This document shows positions 48,461 to 63,003 of a stretch of 64,000 nucleotides of DNA, one piece after another. The notes beneath the pieces were generated by a model that searched no databases, was not told where the DNA came from, and saw only the letters and a list, made by a program, of their open reading frames with translations. The DNA is from Tyto alba (lineage: Eukaryota > Chordata > Aves > Strigiformes > Tytonidae), in the NCBI RefSeq assembly GCF_018691265.1, contig NW_024881313.1, positions 10,492,501 to 10,556,500 of the forward strand, in the 5' to 3' direction. A program made the position numbers and the translations under genes. Each line of letters starts with the position of its first letter. The first letter of the stretch is position 1.

Positions 48461-48507
48461 TTTTTTTTTTTTCTTTTGTTTGCCCCTTTCTTTTTTTTTT
48501 TTTTTTT
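48461..48507 (+). repeat. Paired T-runs
   Basis: T12 (48461-48472) and T17 (48491-48507) are separated by CTTTTGTTTGCCCCTTTC. It is a pyrimidine-rich low-complexity tract. Confidence 0.9.
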
Positions 48508-49500
48508 AAGGACTAAAAGGATATCCACAGCCGCAGATGATGTGTAAAGGGGAAATATTTGGATATTGGACTTGCAAATATAGACCTCCAGATATAGACT
48601 TCCAAAGCAGAGTTGCATGACAGGATATGTATGCTAGACTGTTACAGAATTAAGTTACTGTAATTTAGACCATATACAGATGCTTATCCACCTGTTCTAG
48701 TCAGACAGAAATAGTTCTAAGGATCTTGAAATGCAAGTTTTGTAACCCCAGTATTAATTATGCTAACCTGGGACCACTTACCTTCTATTGATACATTCAA
48801 CTTAATTTTTGAGACTTTTTTTAGTTGTTGTTGTTTTTAATGTGCTGCTCACCTGGAAGTTAAAATGCTATACTTATGAACATAGTCACAAAAAGGACTT
48901 CTACCTGGTTATAATATGTAAGGGGAATACTGGAATAGGTTTTTATGGAGGTTCCCAGAACTTGCACTAGAGGCAAAGAGGTGGCTGGGATCCTCTAGCT
49001 GTTAAGGTATGGTTAAGTTCAGCAGAATGAAAGAGAGGTAAATTGATGGCTTATCTCTCTTCATTAAAGTAGTGTCATGAGACGGAATATGTTCATTTCC
49101 TACATGGTCAATATAAATTTTCTTCCATTTCACTTGCTTTGCAAAACAATTCTGTCTGAGATAGATTGCCTTCTAAAATTAAAATCTTGATCCTTAATTA
49201 GGACAGTATTTTAAAAGAAAATAGCAATAGCATTCCTAATCCAAGAAATCCAAATTGCATGCCATGATGTTCCTCTGCCAGAGCTCATAGAACAGCTTTC
49301 ATGGTCATCGATGCCACTCTTCTTTGACAGAGAGAACAGAGAAATCTATGCTGTAATATCTGCTCTGAATGCATTTCCTCTTTCCTAGCACTGCTCTGTA
49401 ATGGTACTCAGGAAACTCAGATCTATACCAGGTGGGGAACTGTGAATCCTGCCTGTGCCTGTACAAAGTTAACCCATGTGAACTCTGTTGTTTTCTGTTT

Positions 49501-49535
49501 GGTTTTTTTTGGTTGGTTGGTTGGTTGGTTTTTTT
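49501..49535 (+). repeat. (GGTT)n microsatellite
   Basis: GGTTTTTTTT is followed by about five GGTT units and a further T-run. Confidence 0.9.
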
Positions 49536-52307
49536 GAGTAAATATATATTTATTCATAAATAAAGAGATAAGCAGATGAAATGGCAATATCCAGATCTTT
49601 TTGGAAATTATTTTCAGTGATCTGAAAGTGAAAATCCAGTGATGTTTTTTCTTTTCAGGTAGAACTAACAGTATTCACAATTGCTATTCCAAATGAGTGT
49701 TGCGGTACATTTATAAACTGAGAGTTTATTTTTGACTGTTAGGGCTCAGACTAAGTTTTAGTGGCTTGTTCTTTGCTAAAATCTTTGATTTTCCTTGGTG
49801 TGGCATGGTTTCAGTCACATGTTAGAAGCAATCTAAAATTATAAATTGTTGAAAATAAAAAATACTGTGATCATGATTTATTTCACCATGACTTGGTTCA
49901 TCTTGATTCAAATATTGAAGTTGGAAATCATGAATATAAAAGCCAAATAGTTCTGAATATTAGTGATGTGTAAAAAATTAGATAGAATAATATATGTAAG
50001 TAGCTATTGTTAAAATAATTGCAATATTTTTAGTTCAGATTGTATTTCCTTGAAATTAATAAGTCTTGTGGAAAAGATCTTTTTTTGGCAGGGAGGGGGA
50101 AGGGGATTGAAAATACCATTACAAATCAGTAATTATCAAATAATCTATTGAAAACTTTATAGAAATTTTAATACTATCTTGTGAAAACTAGAGAAGCAAG
50201 GGAAATTATTTCAAAAATTGAATTTTGATAAATGTGAACAAAACAATTTTCATAACCTTTTCAGAAAAGTATTAACTACCAAAAAAATACTGTTGTGAGG
50301 GAAAGTTGTAAATACAAGCAGTGTGAATCCTGTGAAACAGAAAAGCCGTATAGTCCAGAAATTTGGAGGTTACCATCACTTGTGTTGTTATCAGTATATA
50401 AACCCCTTTAGCCTTTTGTACATTATTCCTTGAGAGACATCATTACACTATCTTACGAATTTATTGTAGATGGAATTCAACATAGCATACAATAATATTA
50501 CTGGTACTTTATTCCTACTGAGTCCACAGACTGTGGATCTGTTCAGCAAAGTGCTGTACTTACTCTGTGTGGGGAAAGTCTTAGAGAGCATCAGAGAACA
50601 CTCTCATCATTATCAGTGTGCCCTGCTACAGCCATCACCACTATTCCTGTATCTTCTTTTGTTGCAGCACTAAGAAGCAGGTTCTTTTCCCAATTCTAAA
50701 GACATAATCTACTCTGTCTGACTGGAAATGTATCTTTTACCATGAATATAACCTTCAGTTACATTACAGACCTTTAACACTTTATCACTCTTTAAGAAAT
50801 GTTTGACTTGGGCCGAGGAATAATGTTTCAAAGTGGTAAAAATAACATTGTGCCATATTTCATTCTCCTAATTATTTTAGATTTTTTTTTGTTTATATGC
50901 ATTAGTGCAGATATTTAAAAATAAAATACAATAAAATGCATGTTTCAGCTTTTTAGTTTGGGTAGGATAGAAACTAATAAAAGTTACATCCACTCTCTAG
51001 CAAATGCGGGATTTCTGACCAGTTCCACACATGACCCAACTGAAGTTTGGTTAGCCAAGCTAGCAAAGTGATAGCAGTTAAATCTGAGCCAAATTTGTCT
51101 TTGAATGCATACAAATTCTATAGTTAATGTAACCAAAATTCTAGAACCTGAGGTCCTTTAATCCCCCATGACATTTGCTAAATGACCCCTTGTAAGGTTG
51201 ATTTTCCCTGGGGGAGAAGAGGTGGAGGGAAGCATTCACATACATATACACAATCTAATTCTACAATTGCAAATGCAAACTAACTTAAGCAAATCAGGAA
51301 GGGAGATCTGGCATGTTGATTATTTTAATTGAATTGTTTCCTGGATCAGTCAAGAGATCAGAACTTGTTTATTTATTTTTCTCAAATGCTTTTTTTTATG
51401 CAAGTGTAATATGAGTATTTATGCTTTTACTTCCTCTCTGCCCCTCTTTACATTACTTTTCTTTGGGAGAAAAATTCTTCAGTTCTTCCCTCTGTGAAAC
51501 TATACACTCCTGCTGCAAAAGCTTCCTTCAGCCAGGTTTCCATCCCTATGAAATGTCTGCTCTTTAAAAATAGAGGTCTGTATACTGTAGTTTGGAACAT
51601 ATTACTATGTGTCTTATTGATTTTATTTATTTTGATAGGCATTCTGTTCATTAATTTACACATGCTTTTTCTTCTGAACACATGACACACATCAATTTGG
51701 GAAGAGAAAAATTTGATACTATCATAGCATGTACTGAGGTAGAACTTTTTAGTCCTTATTGGACCCAAAACACAGTATTAACAAACAGTACATATTATAG
51801 AAAGGAACAGCATAAAACATGTCATTTATATGTTACTACTTTGAAATCAAATTTAAAACTGGTTTGCTGCCCACTACCACAGGATACTGTTTTCCAGCAT
51901 GATTCTCTGTGTCCCTCGGATCGGTGTAATTTATAATTTATTGTTTTCATTCGATATTTCCTGAAGGAGTGGTTTTGTTTCCACCATAAGTTGAAGTGTT
52001 CTTTCAGATCAGTAGAGTATTATATTGTTACTGTTTATGACACAATAATTCAGTGTTTTCGTCACTCTACCAAGAGTTTACAATCCATCTACAGAAGTTC
52101 TCCAGGTCAAAACATGAAATTCAGGGATTTTCAAGGACAAACAACATATTTTAAATCTCATCCTAATGTTCAATTTGTAAAAGTATAATTTGCACATATA
52201 AAACTCTCAGAGTTTGATTGTATTTAATTTAGGAACTGTTTCATTTTCAAGATAAACTTTGACTTTCAAGAAGTTACAGGCAAAATTCTTGGGCATGGAG
52301 CATTCAA

Positions 52308-52347
52308 ATTAGTTCATATGTAGCATAATTAATTCGTATGTAGCATA
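52308..52347 (+). repeat. 20-bp tandem duplication
   Basis: Two adjacent copies of ATTAGTTCATATGTAGCATA (52308-52327 and 52328-52347), the second differing at two positions. It is a simple local duplication with no known function. Confidence 0.9.
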
Positions 52348-54279
52348 ACACTTCACTGCGCATCACAGCATTTGGTAAGATCTGCAGGAGGAAGCTGTCC
52401 AATCAATTATGTGAAATAAATTTTAATATCAAAATATTAGTATTTAGATAGATGGGAGCCCATTAATCTAAATACAATGTAATTTATGAATGAGGTGCCA
52501 GAAATCCATCTAAACCACGGACAAAGATTCCGTACTTTTAATTTCTCCCACTGGGTAGACCCTCCAGGTACTGAAATGGATTAGGCACTGCTCAGTTGCC
52601 TGAAACTACCTGATTGGTTGGCTACTAATAATGCCTGTGACTTCTAATATTAGTCTTGGAAGATAGGAGTGTATTTCCTACCTCAAGCTCTGCTGGAACT
52701 CAGTTCAGACATGGAGATACCTAAGTGCCATACTAGTCAGGAGCACAGATAATGCTTTCTGGTCCTTCATCTCTTCCATTAAGTACTGCCAGTTAGAGTC
52801 CTCATCCAGGAGAGGATGTCTGAGTTGTGCACTCTCAGCTTGCATGTAGCTGAATCCATGTTTCCTGCTTTCAGGAATACTTCTTCTTGCTTTCCTTGTA
52901 ATCCCATTACAATTATCCTTCTGCTTACATAATGACAGTCTCCCAACATGCTGTGAAAACTAGTAGCACACTTCTGTATGGCTTAAACCCTGAGGGTATC
53001 ACCTAGTCCCAGGATCTGATCAGTAAATTCTGCTGCTGTGGCTATAATTCTCTTTCCTAATAAAAGGCAACCTCGATCTATCAGTGCCCACCCTGTAATG
53101 TTGCTGGAAGGATTAGATCCTAGGTGGAACGGACTGTTTGACACTTGGTACTTCCCTATTCAGCTAATGATGAGAGAGACAGACCTAATTTGGTCATCTT
53201 GAGACTTAATTGAGCTAGATCTCTCTGTTGACGAGACAATGAACTTAGGTGTGTGTTAGTAGAAGGGCTGGATATGCTTATCTCTGCAGTATCTTCCTCC
53301 TCCAGCCTTCCAGTGCCCCCTGAACAAGTTGCTAGAATTTAGATGGAGTGGATCACAATCTCTTGTAATAGTGAATAAACTTGTTAAGTTTAAACAAAAT
53401 TAAAATATACTGCATTTTAAAAGAAGATACTGTGACATTAAAAGAATCAGTGTGCCAGGATCCAGTAAGCAGTGTTAGTAAGAGGTGACAGGACATGGAA
53501 GATGACATAGAATGGATGATACAATAATAAAGCCACAGCAGATGGCAGTTCTGGTACAAGGAGTACCGGCATGGTTCTCCGTAAACTGAGAGAATGAAGG
53601 AATTAAAATGAAATAAGAGAAAAATGAAAAGACCAGTAAGTACATATTGCAAATTTTGCTAACAGAAAATACTAGGCCAGAAAATACTGGCACTTTCCAG
53701 AGGAAGCAAAAGACAGTGATATAAGATATCTGACATAAATAGTAGACTATAAAAAAGATAATGCACACTTTAGCATAGGAAATGGTCATTGTTATTAAGA
53801 GTTTGGGTTGGGAGAAGTTGGTTGGTCATTCTGAATCTTCCTACCCTGTTTTTTGCTGTGTAAATCATGGCTACAGTTGCATGTCTGGTACTTAAGAAAC
53901 TATCAGTACTATTTCTGGATTATTTCTCCTGAGAGTAATTTGTGGGCATGAAAGGAGAAGGGAAGGGGATAGTGAGTGCTCCATATTCCCTCAGTTCTTG
54001 GCAAATGTGGCTGTAACTGCTAAATAAGAGTAGTCACTTTTCTCTGTCAGATGTCATATCCATGCATCTGCATCCATTTATCGTGTTTTGGTACTAACCA
54101 AGAAGAAACAGAGAACTTTCAGTTTTTGGAAATATTCATCAAGATGTGTTTTGAGGGTTTTGCAGGATTTTTTTGTTTTTTTTCCTCTCCTTCCTCACCC
54201 TGTGTTCAGTTTGTTTTCTTTTTCAGTATGAAAACATAGAAGAACAGTGAGTTAATGTTTAATGAGGATCATTTTAAAT

Positions 54280-54485
54280 GAGTGATAAGGAAGTAAAAGA
54301 AGACCTAGAAAAACTAAATATATACATAAACCAGCGGGGCCAGATGATGTTCAGTCAAGGGTTCTTAAAGAACTGTCAAAATAAATTGTGGATCTACTTG
54401 CCATAATTCTGACAAGTCATTAAGAGCAGGTGATGTACCAGGGGTCTGAAGAAGAGCAAATGGTTTGCCAATTAGTTGCAAACTG
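54280..54485 (+). mobile_element. Decayed CR1-type LINE reverse-transcriptase fragment
   Basis: Three-frame translation of the + strand gives EVKEDLEKLNI from about 54290. After a frame change comes KPAGPDDVQSRVLKELS, and after further breaks SLRAGDVPG with RRANGLP. These are the successive phrases at the start of the CR1-clade reverse-transcriptase domain (hK-x-x-GPDxhxxRVLKEL, then GxVPxxWRxAN). Stops and frameshifts separate them, so the copy is dead. Family knowledge places this N-terminal to the FADD catalytic motif, which I did not find. The likely downstream remnant is at 54848-54950. Confidence 0.75.
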
Positions 54486-54847
54486 GCAGATTGGACCACC
54501 TGGTCCAGCTGTATCTGAAATGCATTTCCCTTAAAGTTTTCCTCCCAGGTCTTTATTCCTAGGCTCCTGGGTTCATGGTTTGTAACAAAGAGAAATAATG
54601 GAAGATTTTATATAACATAGAAAAGGAAAGAATACACAAACAAAAACAAGCCCCACAAGGTTGATTTGGTCTTTAAACCTTAGTTTAAAACTCATAGTTG
54701 CTTCTTGTGAAGCTCTCTCTCTTCAGGTATTTTTCTTTTTCATTTTCAAAGGATCTTTTTATACCTTTTCTAACTTATTTGTGAGCCTCAGCTGTGCTTT
54801 CAGCACAGAGTCAAGTTGGAGAGATTTAAAAATACAAACGGTCAAAA

Positions 54848-54950
54848 GATACTAATATCAATGTTCAGTTCTGGACATCACATAAAAGTAAAATGCTAAA
54901 TAAAATGCCTTCAGTTTTTAAATAAGAGGACAATAAGTATGGGAAGTATT
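54848..54950 (+). mobile_element. Possible CR1-like downstream remnant
   Basis: TCAATGTTCAGTTCTGGACA, CATAAAAGTAAAATGCTAAA and GAGGACAATAAGTATGGGAAG resemble the CR1/L3 phrases for Val-Gln-Phe-Trp and the following Leu-Glu-x-Val-Gln and Arg-Ala-Thr-Arg-Met blocks. It has the same orientation as the reverse-transcriptase piece at 54280. The distance is roughly half of what an intact element would have, implying an internal deletion if they belong together. Confidence 0.5.
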
Positions 54951-57900
54951 ATTACTACTGTTCATTTTCAAACATGATGTTTATTTTATTTCTACAAGCA
55001 AGCATAAATACTCATAATTTCATGTGTTAAGTTGAAGTGTCTTACACTAAATGTGAACTTAGATTGTAACAGTCAAGTGTCTGTCTAATAATTCTTAGGG
55101 TTTTATCAATGGTTAAGACTGTTTTACAGATTTTTAATTTATATATTTAATTTGGTATGGACAAAAATTGTGTTGGGATGAAAATAAAATGTATCAAGCC
55201 AAACATAATCTGTAGATTTATCACCTGTTGTTGCATGGTATGAAAATAAAAATTCACTGTTTGTCCAAAATGCTTCCATATCCATTCAAGTATATACTTT
55301 AAAATGACCAGACAGAGGTTTCTGTTTATCTGTGAAAGCTATAAAATATCACACCAAACAGCTAACTGGACTTTAATTTTTTTTATCATCAGCAGCACAA
55401 GAAACTATATGGAGGAGTATGTAAATATTAGTTTATATAAGTACTAATGGAAGATAGGAGGATTTTTTTTTTTTTTAATTACAAAAGTTTTCATCTACAT
55501 GCTTTGTGTATGGCAAAAAGCCACTAAAAAAAAAAAGCCTGGATGTCTGAGCAGCTGATGTTTGTAGCAGGAGGAAGAGCAAGGACAGACTTAATTCTGC
55601 AACCAGTATTCACATTGAGTAACATCTGTTCACGTGAATAGTCCTATTGAGCTGCAGGCACACTCACAAGCCCAGAGAAAAGCCATGCTGCTGTACACAA
55701 GTGGCTTTATGATGGTCAGCCTAGAACGAGATAGTTGGCGTTGTCCAAATGAGCAAGGACTAGTCAGCTTGAAAAAGATGTGAAGCCTGTGTGCACAATT
55801 AATAACTGAATTTCAGGGTTTTCCTTTATACTGTGAATTTCCTTCATAACTGTCCTCATTCACTCATTCATGCCTATTAAAATCTCCATGGATGGAAAAA
55901 ATAGTTGTGAACAATAAGCTGGCATTTGCAAGAAGGCTGAGTGACTGAGCTAAAGTGAGGAACACTTCAAGTCAGCCAGGGAAAATACAAAGTAAATCAT
56001 CAGTCTGCACTGGGGTGGAATTTCTGCTGAACTGGGGAGGGAGTGCTGTTCAGTGACACTGCCTTATGTCTTTGACGAATGTCCTTTGGGAGTCTGCAGT
56101 GCAATACAAAGTGTGCAGTTTACATCTTAATCTCTTAGATTAATAGTAGCAATTATTATTTTTTTAATTGTCTCCTCTTGCTTATCATTTATGTATATTC
56201 CAGTACCTCCTAAGGAGCCTAATCAGATAGCAGAGTTACAGGGAGTGGAGTACTGCACAAACAAAAAAAAAACAATCCATGCCCTGGAGAGTTCACAGTC
56301 TGCTCTGTGCTTTGTTGATGATCACGCCTGATCACAGATTTCATGTGTGAAAACAGAGCTATTGGAAAATTTTGAGGGAATATATATAAATTAAGGTTTC
56401 CCTATTTCAATGAGATCCAGAAGAATCCAGACCTATAGGAACTCTAAACAGTTCTATTGATTCAATAGGTACAATCAGACCAGGTTCATAAATGGGATAT
56501 CGTGGCTTCCCTGAAGTTACATAACATTACATGGTTGAGCTGAATAGAATTCAAAACCCCTAACTTTTCTCTCCATGCCTTTGTCACTCTGCAATTAATA
56601 TTTAGATAAAAAGAAAATGAAAGTGTTTAAGTGATAATTTCTTACACAACTCATCTGACATTATATCCATTTAGGAAGTTAAGATACCAAATACATGGTG
56701 GTTATTTTATTCCCACAGAACTGGCAGGCTTTGGAGCAGATCCCAAATAAAGTTCTATGCTTCATATTATTAGCAGTAGTCATGATTCCTGTGATACAAC
56801 CTCAAAATATGGTCCTGTTTTGTGAAACAGGAAAAGCAATAGGCAGTCTTTGTCTTAGTCTTTACAGCTGAAGAGTTGCAGCAAAAAAATCTGCGTGATG
56901 GAGGCTTAGCAAAAAAGTAATTTGTTTGATAAAGCTTTAATTAAATTTTTAACCAATAGCTTTTTCCAATTAAAAAAATAAATATGTAATTGAAAAGAAA
57001 TGACAAGTAGTCAGATTAGATAAAAATAAAAATATTATTAAAAGATTATTGTATATGCATGTGGAAAATTCTGTAAATTTATGAAGTGTTTTATGTACAC
57101 TAACCATAAAAAGTAAGTTAAAAGAACAATCTTAAGGCTACAAAGTTAGAACTCAAAACATAGAATGTGCCAATATTCAAACAGTCTAACCTTACTCAAC
57201 CCTCTTGTGAAGACCACACTTTTCTGGACTCCATATACTGTTGTACATTGTGTTTTCCATGATAAGTGCCATGAGCTTCAGTGTGTATACTGTGCTTTGA
57301 TGATATAAAGTACTCTTTAAGCACTGGGAATTAGTATTGGCAATGTCATATTCCAGGATATTTTGGAAGAAAACATATGATGGAAAAAAATATCTCAAAA
57401 CTTAGCAATTAACTCTGTTCTCGCTCACTACTCTCCTTTTATCTTCCTCTTTGTTTTGGTTTGATTGTTTTTCATGCTATATCCAAAATAGCATTGATTA
57501 ATTTTATTTTATTCTGAGAGGATACTTCTCCATTTATTCAACAGATTTAGGACTGTGTCCCTTTCTTGTTATATCTGAATATGAGTTGAGTCAAACTTTT
57601 GTTGAACTTTCTCTGTGCTTGCTATCGAGAGAAAACTTGTTCTTAGAGTTTGATTTTGTTTGATATTTCCTTGCATAAATCAGGACAAGGAATCTTAGTT
57701 GGGTTTTTCAGATATTAACTGTATAGGGATGTTTCTGCTCTTGCTTTTTTATTATTTTGTGTATCTGTTGAATTTAACAATATGTTTCATGTTAATTAAA
57801 ATAAAATACCTGGAATATTCAATTGGTATTAGGTTTTGCAACAGCTTGGGGCTTTGTTTCTGTTTTTTTACAAGTTCAAAAATAAATAAAATAAAAATAA

Positions 57901-60900
57901 CACAAACCCCTGAATTTTAAGCTCAGATTGACTTGGCAGTTCCCTTTATATTAATTGTATACAAAACAGTTTCTTACAAGTAGTCAAAACACTAATGTTT
58001 TTACTCGCACTTTTTAAAGCCTTTTTAACTGAGCATTGCCAAAATTGCAAGAAGCTGATAACTGCCATATACTGTTACAGATGTTTCAGCTTCTGCAGTA
58101 AGAACTCAAATAAGATTTTCAAGAACGCTGATATTTTTAGCATTTTGTAACTCTCGTGACCATTATCTAGTAAAGGCCGTGAGAAATTAGATATTTTAAA
58201 AGTAGCAAATGGTAGGTTTTACAGTTATTAAATAAAGCTTTGATTCATGTGGGTTGATGGCACAATTACAGCATGTTCAACCCAACTCTTGAAATATGAT
58301 TAACATAAGCTGATATTGTAGTTAAATATTTAGGTGATGCACAAGACATTTTTTTCTTATTGATTCCTGATACTGTTGTCATTTTCTGGAAATATCACAA
58401 GCTGTATCACGCATACCTATAAACCTGGATGAACTCCCTTTTCCTTTAATTTCTCCTATTCATATAGGGGAGGATTAAAATTACGCTAAATTTTTCATAA
58501 GTCTAATATCAATAAATGAATATTTAATGAAAGACAAAAACAGGCATACAGAATAAACTGGTTTCAACATCTGTGAACAGGTTTTCATTTAGTGCATGGC
58601 ACACTTACCTAGGACTCTTGACTCAAAGAAATTAGATATGTTATAAATGAATGAAAAGAGGACTATGACTATTCATGCTTTATAAGGAAGTCTTTTTTTC
58701 CATATAATCCATCAGTTGGGAGATCTTCTTTCACAACCCCCAAAGCATTGTTCCTTTTCATTTTAGTCAGCCAAAGCAGCTGGGTCTTTATAGCTGCAAA
58801 ATGTTTGCTCACAACCAACTGCTGTTTTGTATACCACTTTTCATCACTAGCAAATATTTTATTTTTCACTATTACTTCATGCTTGTCATAACTTATCAAG
58901 GAGTAATGTTGTAACACGTATCCAATTAATCAATCACTTCTTTGTCTCTTCTGGCCTGATTCCTCCCATGATGTATGCCTAGGGAGGTGTGCACACTGCA
59001 GAAGATCCCCCAGACTAACAAATGAGACTGTATGGGCACAAAAGTCCATCTGTAGGACTCCAGCAATAGGATGATCTCTTCAGACCTTGACAGCTTTATG
59101 GTAGTAGATTGAAAGTAATTAGTTGGGCAAAATTATTCTAAATATGTTTTGAAGTGTGATTGAGATATCTCACGACAGGGACACCTGATCCACTTTTGAA
59201 ATGGCTCCTGAATAACCACAGCCATTTGGCCTATTATAAGATAACATTAGCCATATGGTTTGTAATCTGTTGCTGCAGATCTATCAGGACACTTAGGCTG
59301 TGATCTCTTCCTACAGGGCAGTGATTCTGATGAGTCTGTGGTGCTGACCTTGTCTAACAGTAATAGCAATAATAATAATAATGCATACAGTATATACACA
59401 TGAAACATATGGACATACGCATCTGATACCGTATGACTGTGGAAGCTCATCAGGCTCATAACTGCCTAGCACTAGATGTAAGACTGCCTGGGAATCCCAG
59501 GTCCTCAAAGCACACAAAAAGTCATAGCTCAGAAATGGAATTAAGTGAGTTTTGCTAATGTATAATAATACTTATTTATGAAATGTATTTTAAAGCAGCC
59601 ATCCAATTATTTCATTTATGTAGAATTGCAACATGCTTTTGCCAGATGGTGTTTCATATCAGGTCAAAAAATAATGAACGAATTTGGCATTAGAACTGAA
59701 GTAACAAGAAAAGATGAGTAACTAGGGATTGCAAATTTGTTATAGCTTTTTTTTTTTCCCCCTAATATCAAGCTTTTGTAATGTTTTCTGAGTCTCTTCC
59801 CTGTGGATTTATTTGTATTTATTACATTTTTGTCACACCTTGTTAGAAGTTAGGAAAGATATTTTACAGTGTGGTGAAACAAACTCCCAATTCCCAGAGA
59901 AGTGTAGATTTAAAATAATTTGTACTTTCCATTTTTAGATTATTTATTAGACATATTCAAGAGGTTTAATCAGTGGCTGGGGATGAAAGAAGTGATTTGA
60001 AATCGCCAGCAGAAATAAATCATTTTCCACAAACATTTGTGAAATTTCTTCAAAGCTCAGTATGTCCAGTTATACTATTGATGACATTTGTTCCTGTCTT
60101 GAATAGAAATGTAGGTCTTGTTAAAAGTGTTGTACAAATAAAACATGGAGAGCTGTGGTTCAGACACATTAACAGTGCACCAACATGAGTAGGCTTTGTT
60201 GTCCCAGAATACAAGCACTATTCTTACATTTCCATATTTGTTTTTAATTTTTAATTTTATTTTCTCTTCCCAATCCTTTCTTGGGAACTTTCTTGGGAAC
60301 AGCTTTTATTGATGTCATGGTAATGTTCATCAGGCCATTGACTTCCACCTGAACTAACGTAATCTGTGGTAGTTTTTGTAAGTTTTCACCTTTATACAGC
60401 GATTGATTCTTGAAGTCTTTGCCTAAATAATAAAAGATTGAGCCTGAACCACTTAATACAGTAGGTCCTGTCTGAATGGACTCTGTCAGAATTTCACATA
60501 TTTCAAAGATTATTAGGATTGGACTTCAATGAGTACATCACAAGTAACTGGTTTTGCATCTCCTAGCGCTCATTTCAGACAGCTGTCTCATTCTGTCAAG
60601 TATTTTAAGTCTCCTACCAAATACCATCAATATTTCTATGTCACTTGGACTTGAAATTAAAATTTTCATTTTATTATGAAGGTTGATTTTTAAAGGTGAC
60701 TCCACCTGAAAATTTAGAATTTCTCAGAAGAGTGGACATTCTCAGAGAAATGTGAAGTTTTAGTCCAACGTTAGTATCTTAGAAAGGAAAAGCTTTCTCT
60801 ACAGGCATTTTGATCACCTTTAAATAAATCAAAGTTACAATTCTTCCTTTAATGTTCCTTTTTTCCCAGGGAAAAATGTTAATTTTCCTTAATCATGCAT

Positions 60901-60950
60901 CTAGAAAATAATATTAACTCTGGCCTTATGCTACTATGAAAAGCAAGACC

Positions 60951-60990
60951 AAAAAAAAAAAAAAAAAAAACAAACAAAAAAACCCAACCC
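60951..60990 (+). repeat. A20 run with A-rich tail
   Basis: Twenty adenines are followed by CAAACAAAAAAACCCAACCC. It might be an old poly(A) tail, but I do not recognise a retroposon body upstream. Confidence 0.85.
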
Positions 60991-62965
60991 AACAAGGGCA
61001 AAGATCCAGGAATGGATAGATCAGGACCTGTCTTTTGCTATGCTAGAATCTAAAGCCAGATGTATAATACAAATACTCTAGTGGAATATGGAGGGAAGAG
61101 GAGAGATAATCCAATATATACACATGCTAGCAGTCAAAATTACTCAAGCTGTATTGAAATTTCCTTTGCACCTGGCACTGGAGGTGTTAGCCATGCCAGT
61201 TCAGTCCCCCAACACAGATGTTCTTGTTGTGCCACTTTTATGTGTAGCATTTAGGTTTCTGTTTAGCTCGACGTAGCACACATAAATACTGTAATGGAAA
61301 GGCCACCCATTTATTAGTGCACCTGCATCTTCTACTTTCTTTAATTCCTTTACTATATTGCAGTCCCTTTGTGCTGCTGATCCTGGTACAAAGTAGTGTT
61401 ATGGAAAAGAAAATTCAGCAACTGTTACCATGCATGAATTACAATGATGAAAACTATTTTTCAAAATCAATCACACATTATATTATACAAGTAAGGCTGA
61501 ATTATCAAATGCCTCAAATATGTAAATGCAAACCTGTTTGTTGTACACAACCTTATTTATATTGCTTTATAATTAGTATTCTGAAATCACGTACCATAAA
61601 GTAGTTACCATAGAGATAGGCCTGAAAAAGCAGAGCACTTAACAGTCATGCTTGAAACATGCATGTAGTCCATTTGGTATCACTGAATATCCATAATTAA
61701 ACAATTTGTTGGGCAGAGACCAAAATTAAGGTGCTTTAAAAATTGTCTCATAGCCATTTGTTGAAATTAATCTAGAAGGTGAAAATTCCAAAATATTAAT
61801 AAACAATCTCCTGTCCTTCCAGATTAATTTCCATTTGTAACCAAAAAGCGAATCTCCCACCCTTACTTTCTAGTGTGTAATTGATTAGTAAAATGAAAAC
61901 ATACCCAGGATGATTGTTCCAAACTCAAATGCATTTTGAGGTCTGCTCCTTCTGTTTTGGACTGGAGGCAGGACTTGTCAGCCTGCAAGGTATCTTTTCC
62001 TTCTGTATCTGTTGGCATGATGAAGAATTTTAACTCTCCCTGCAAGTATTGCCAAACAATATATGACATATACTGTACAATTGGCACATACAATAGAACA
62101 AACAACACAACAGCATGGCCCACCTAGAATCCCACTCACTAAATTAACCCCAGGAACTTCTCCAGTTCATGTGTCCAAACTGAAAAAGAATAATCCTATA
62201 TAAGTATTATTTCAGTTTTGGTCCTGATGCCTCAAAGGAATTTAAACAAAGATACACAATGAAGATGAATTAGTGAAGTTGGAAAGTAAGAAAACTTTCC
62301 TGAAGTGCTGTCCTATCACAATGCCAGTAAGTAACCAGGAGGTTTGTCCACCGTCAGGAGCTGTCTGAACATAGCTGATAAGGAATTACAGAAGAACTTC
62401 TTTCAGAAATTCCAGATGTGATGACTACTCTTCAGAGTAGGACTGCCATATTCAGATTTAGCATAGTCTAGTCTGAAAACAACTAAAATTCACATGTATT
62501 CATACAACTCTGATCTCCTTATCTGTTTCTCATGCACTTTCACTTACTATCCGTCATTCAGAACAAAAATGAGAGTGAAAAATGAGAATGAAAATAAGAT
62601 GAGAATCATTCCCTTAGCTTTCTAGGTCTCCTATTTTGTATTAAACTCCATGAGGGTATTTTTTTTTCTTACCATGTCAAATCTCTCTAAATACAAATTC
62701 AGTAAGGCTCCACATTTTAGTATAGATTTTCAGCTCAGGATCTCAGAATGAATTAACTCTTGACAAGGACTTGCTTCTGTATTTCTCCAATACCTGAAAC
62801 ATCATGAGTGGTGTTATAGCTGAACAGTGTGTGTTCAGATAATTTTTTTAGTAAAAGATGATGGCTTTCATTTTGTGACAGAACATCATAACCAAAAAAA
62901 TATGACCAGATCCAGTTTTGTTTATAAATCATCTTTTCTTGTTTGGAATGAGATAAAGTTGTGGG

Positions 62966-63003
62966 TTTGTTTTTTTTTGTTGTTGTTTTTTTTTTTTTTT
63001 TTT
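62966..63003 (+). repeat. T/GTT-rich low-complexity tract
   Basis: T-runs interrupted by GTTGTTG, ending in T18. The open frame 62827-63180 that crosses it translates to a poly-leucine/phenylalanine stretch and is not supported as a gene. Confidence 0.9.

Larger units (their letters stand above)
47141..54259. other. Intronic sequence without recognised genes
   Basis: Mainly unique AT-rich sequence. Contents include the C22 run (47667-47688), paired T-runs (48461-48507), a GGTT tract (49501-49535) and a 20-bp imperfect tandem duplication (52308-52347). The portion 52500-53340 is less AT-rich and may contain an unidentified decayed repeat. Overlapping minus-strand frames at 53353-53789 are hydrophobic by AT-rich composition and have no family resemblance. 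Confidence 0.5.
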
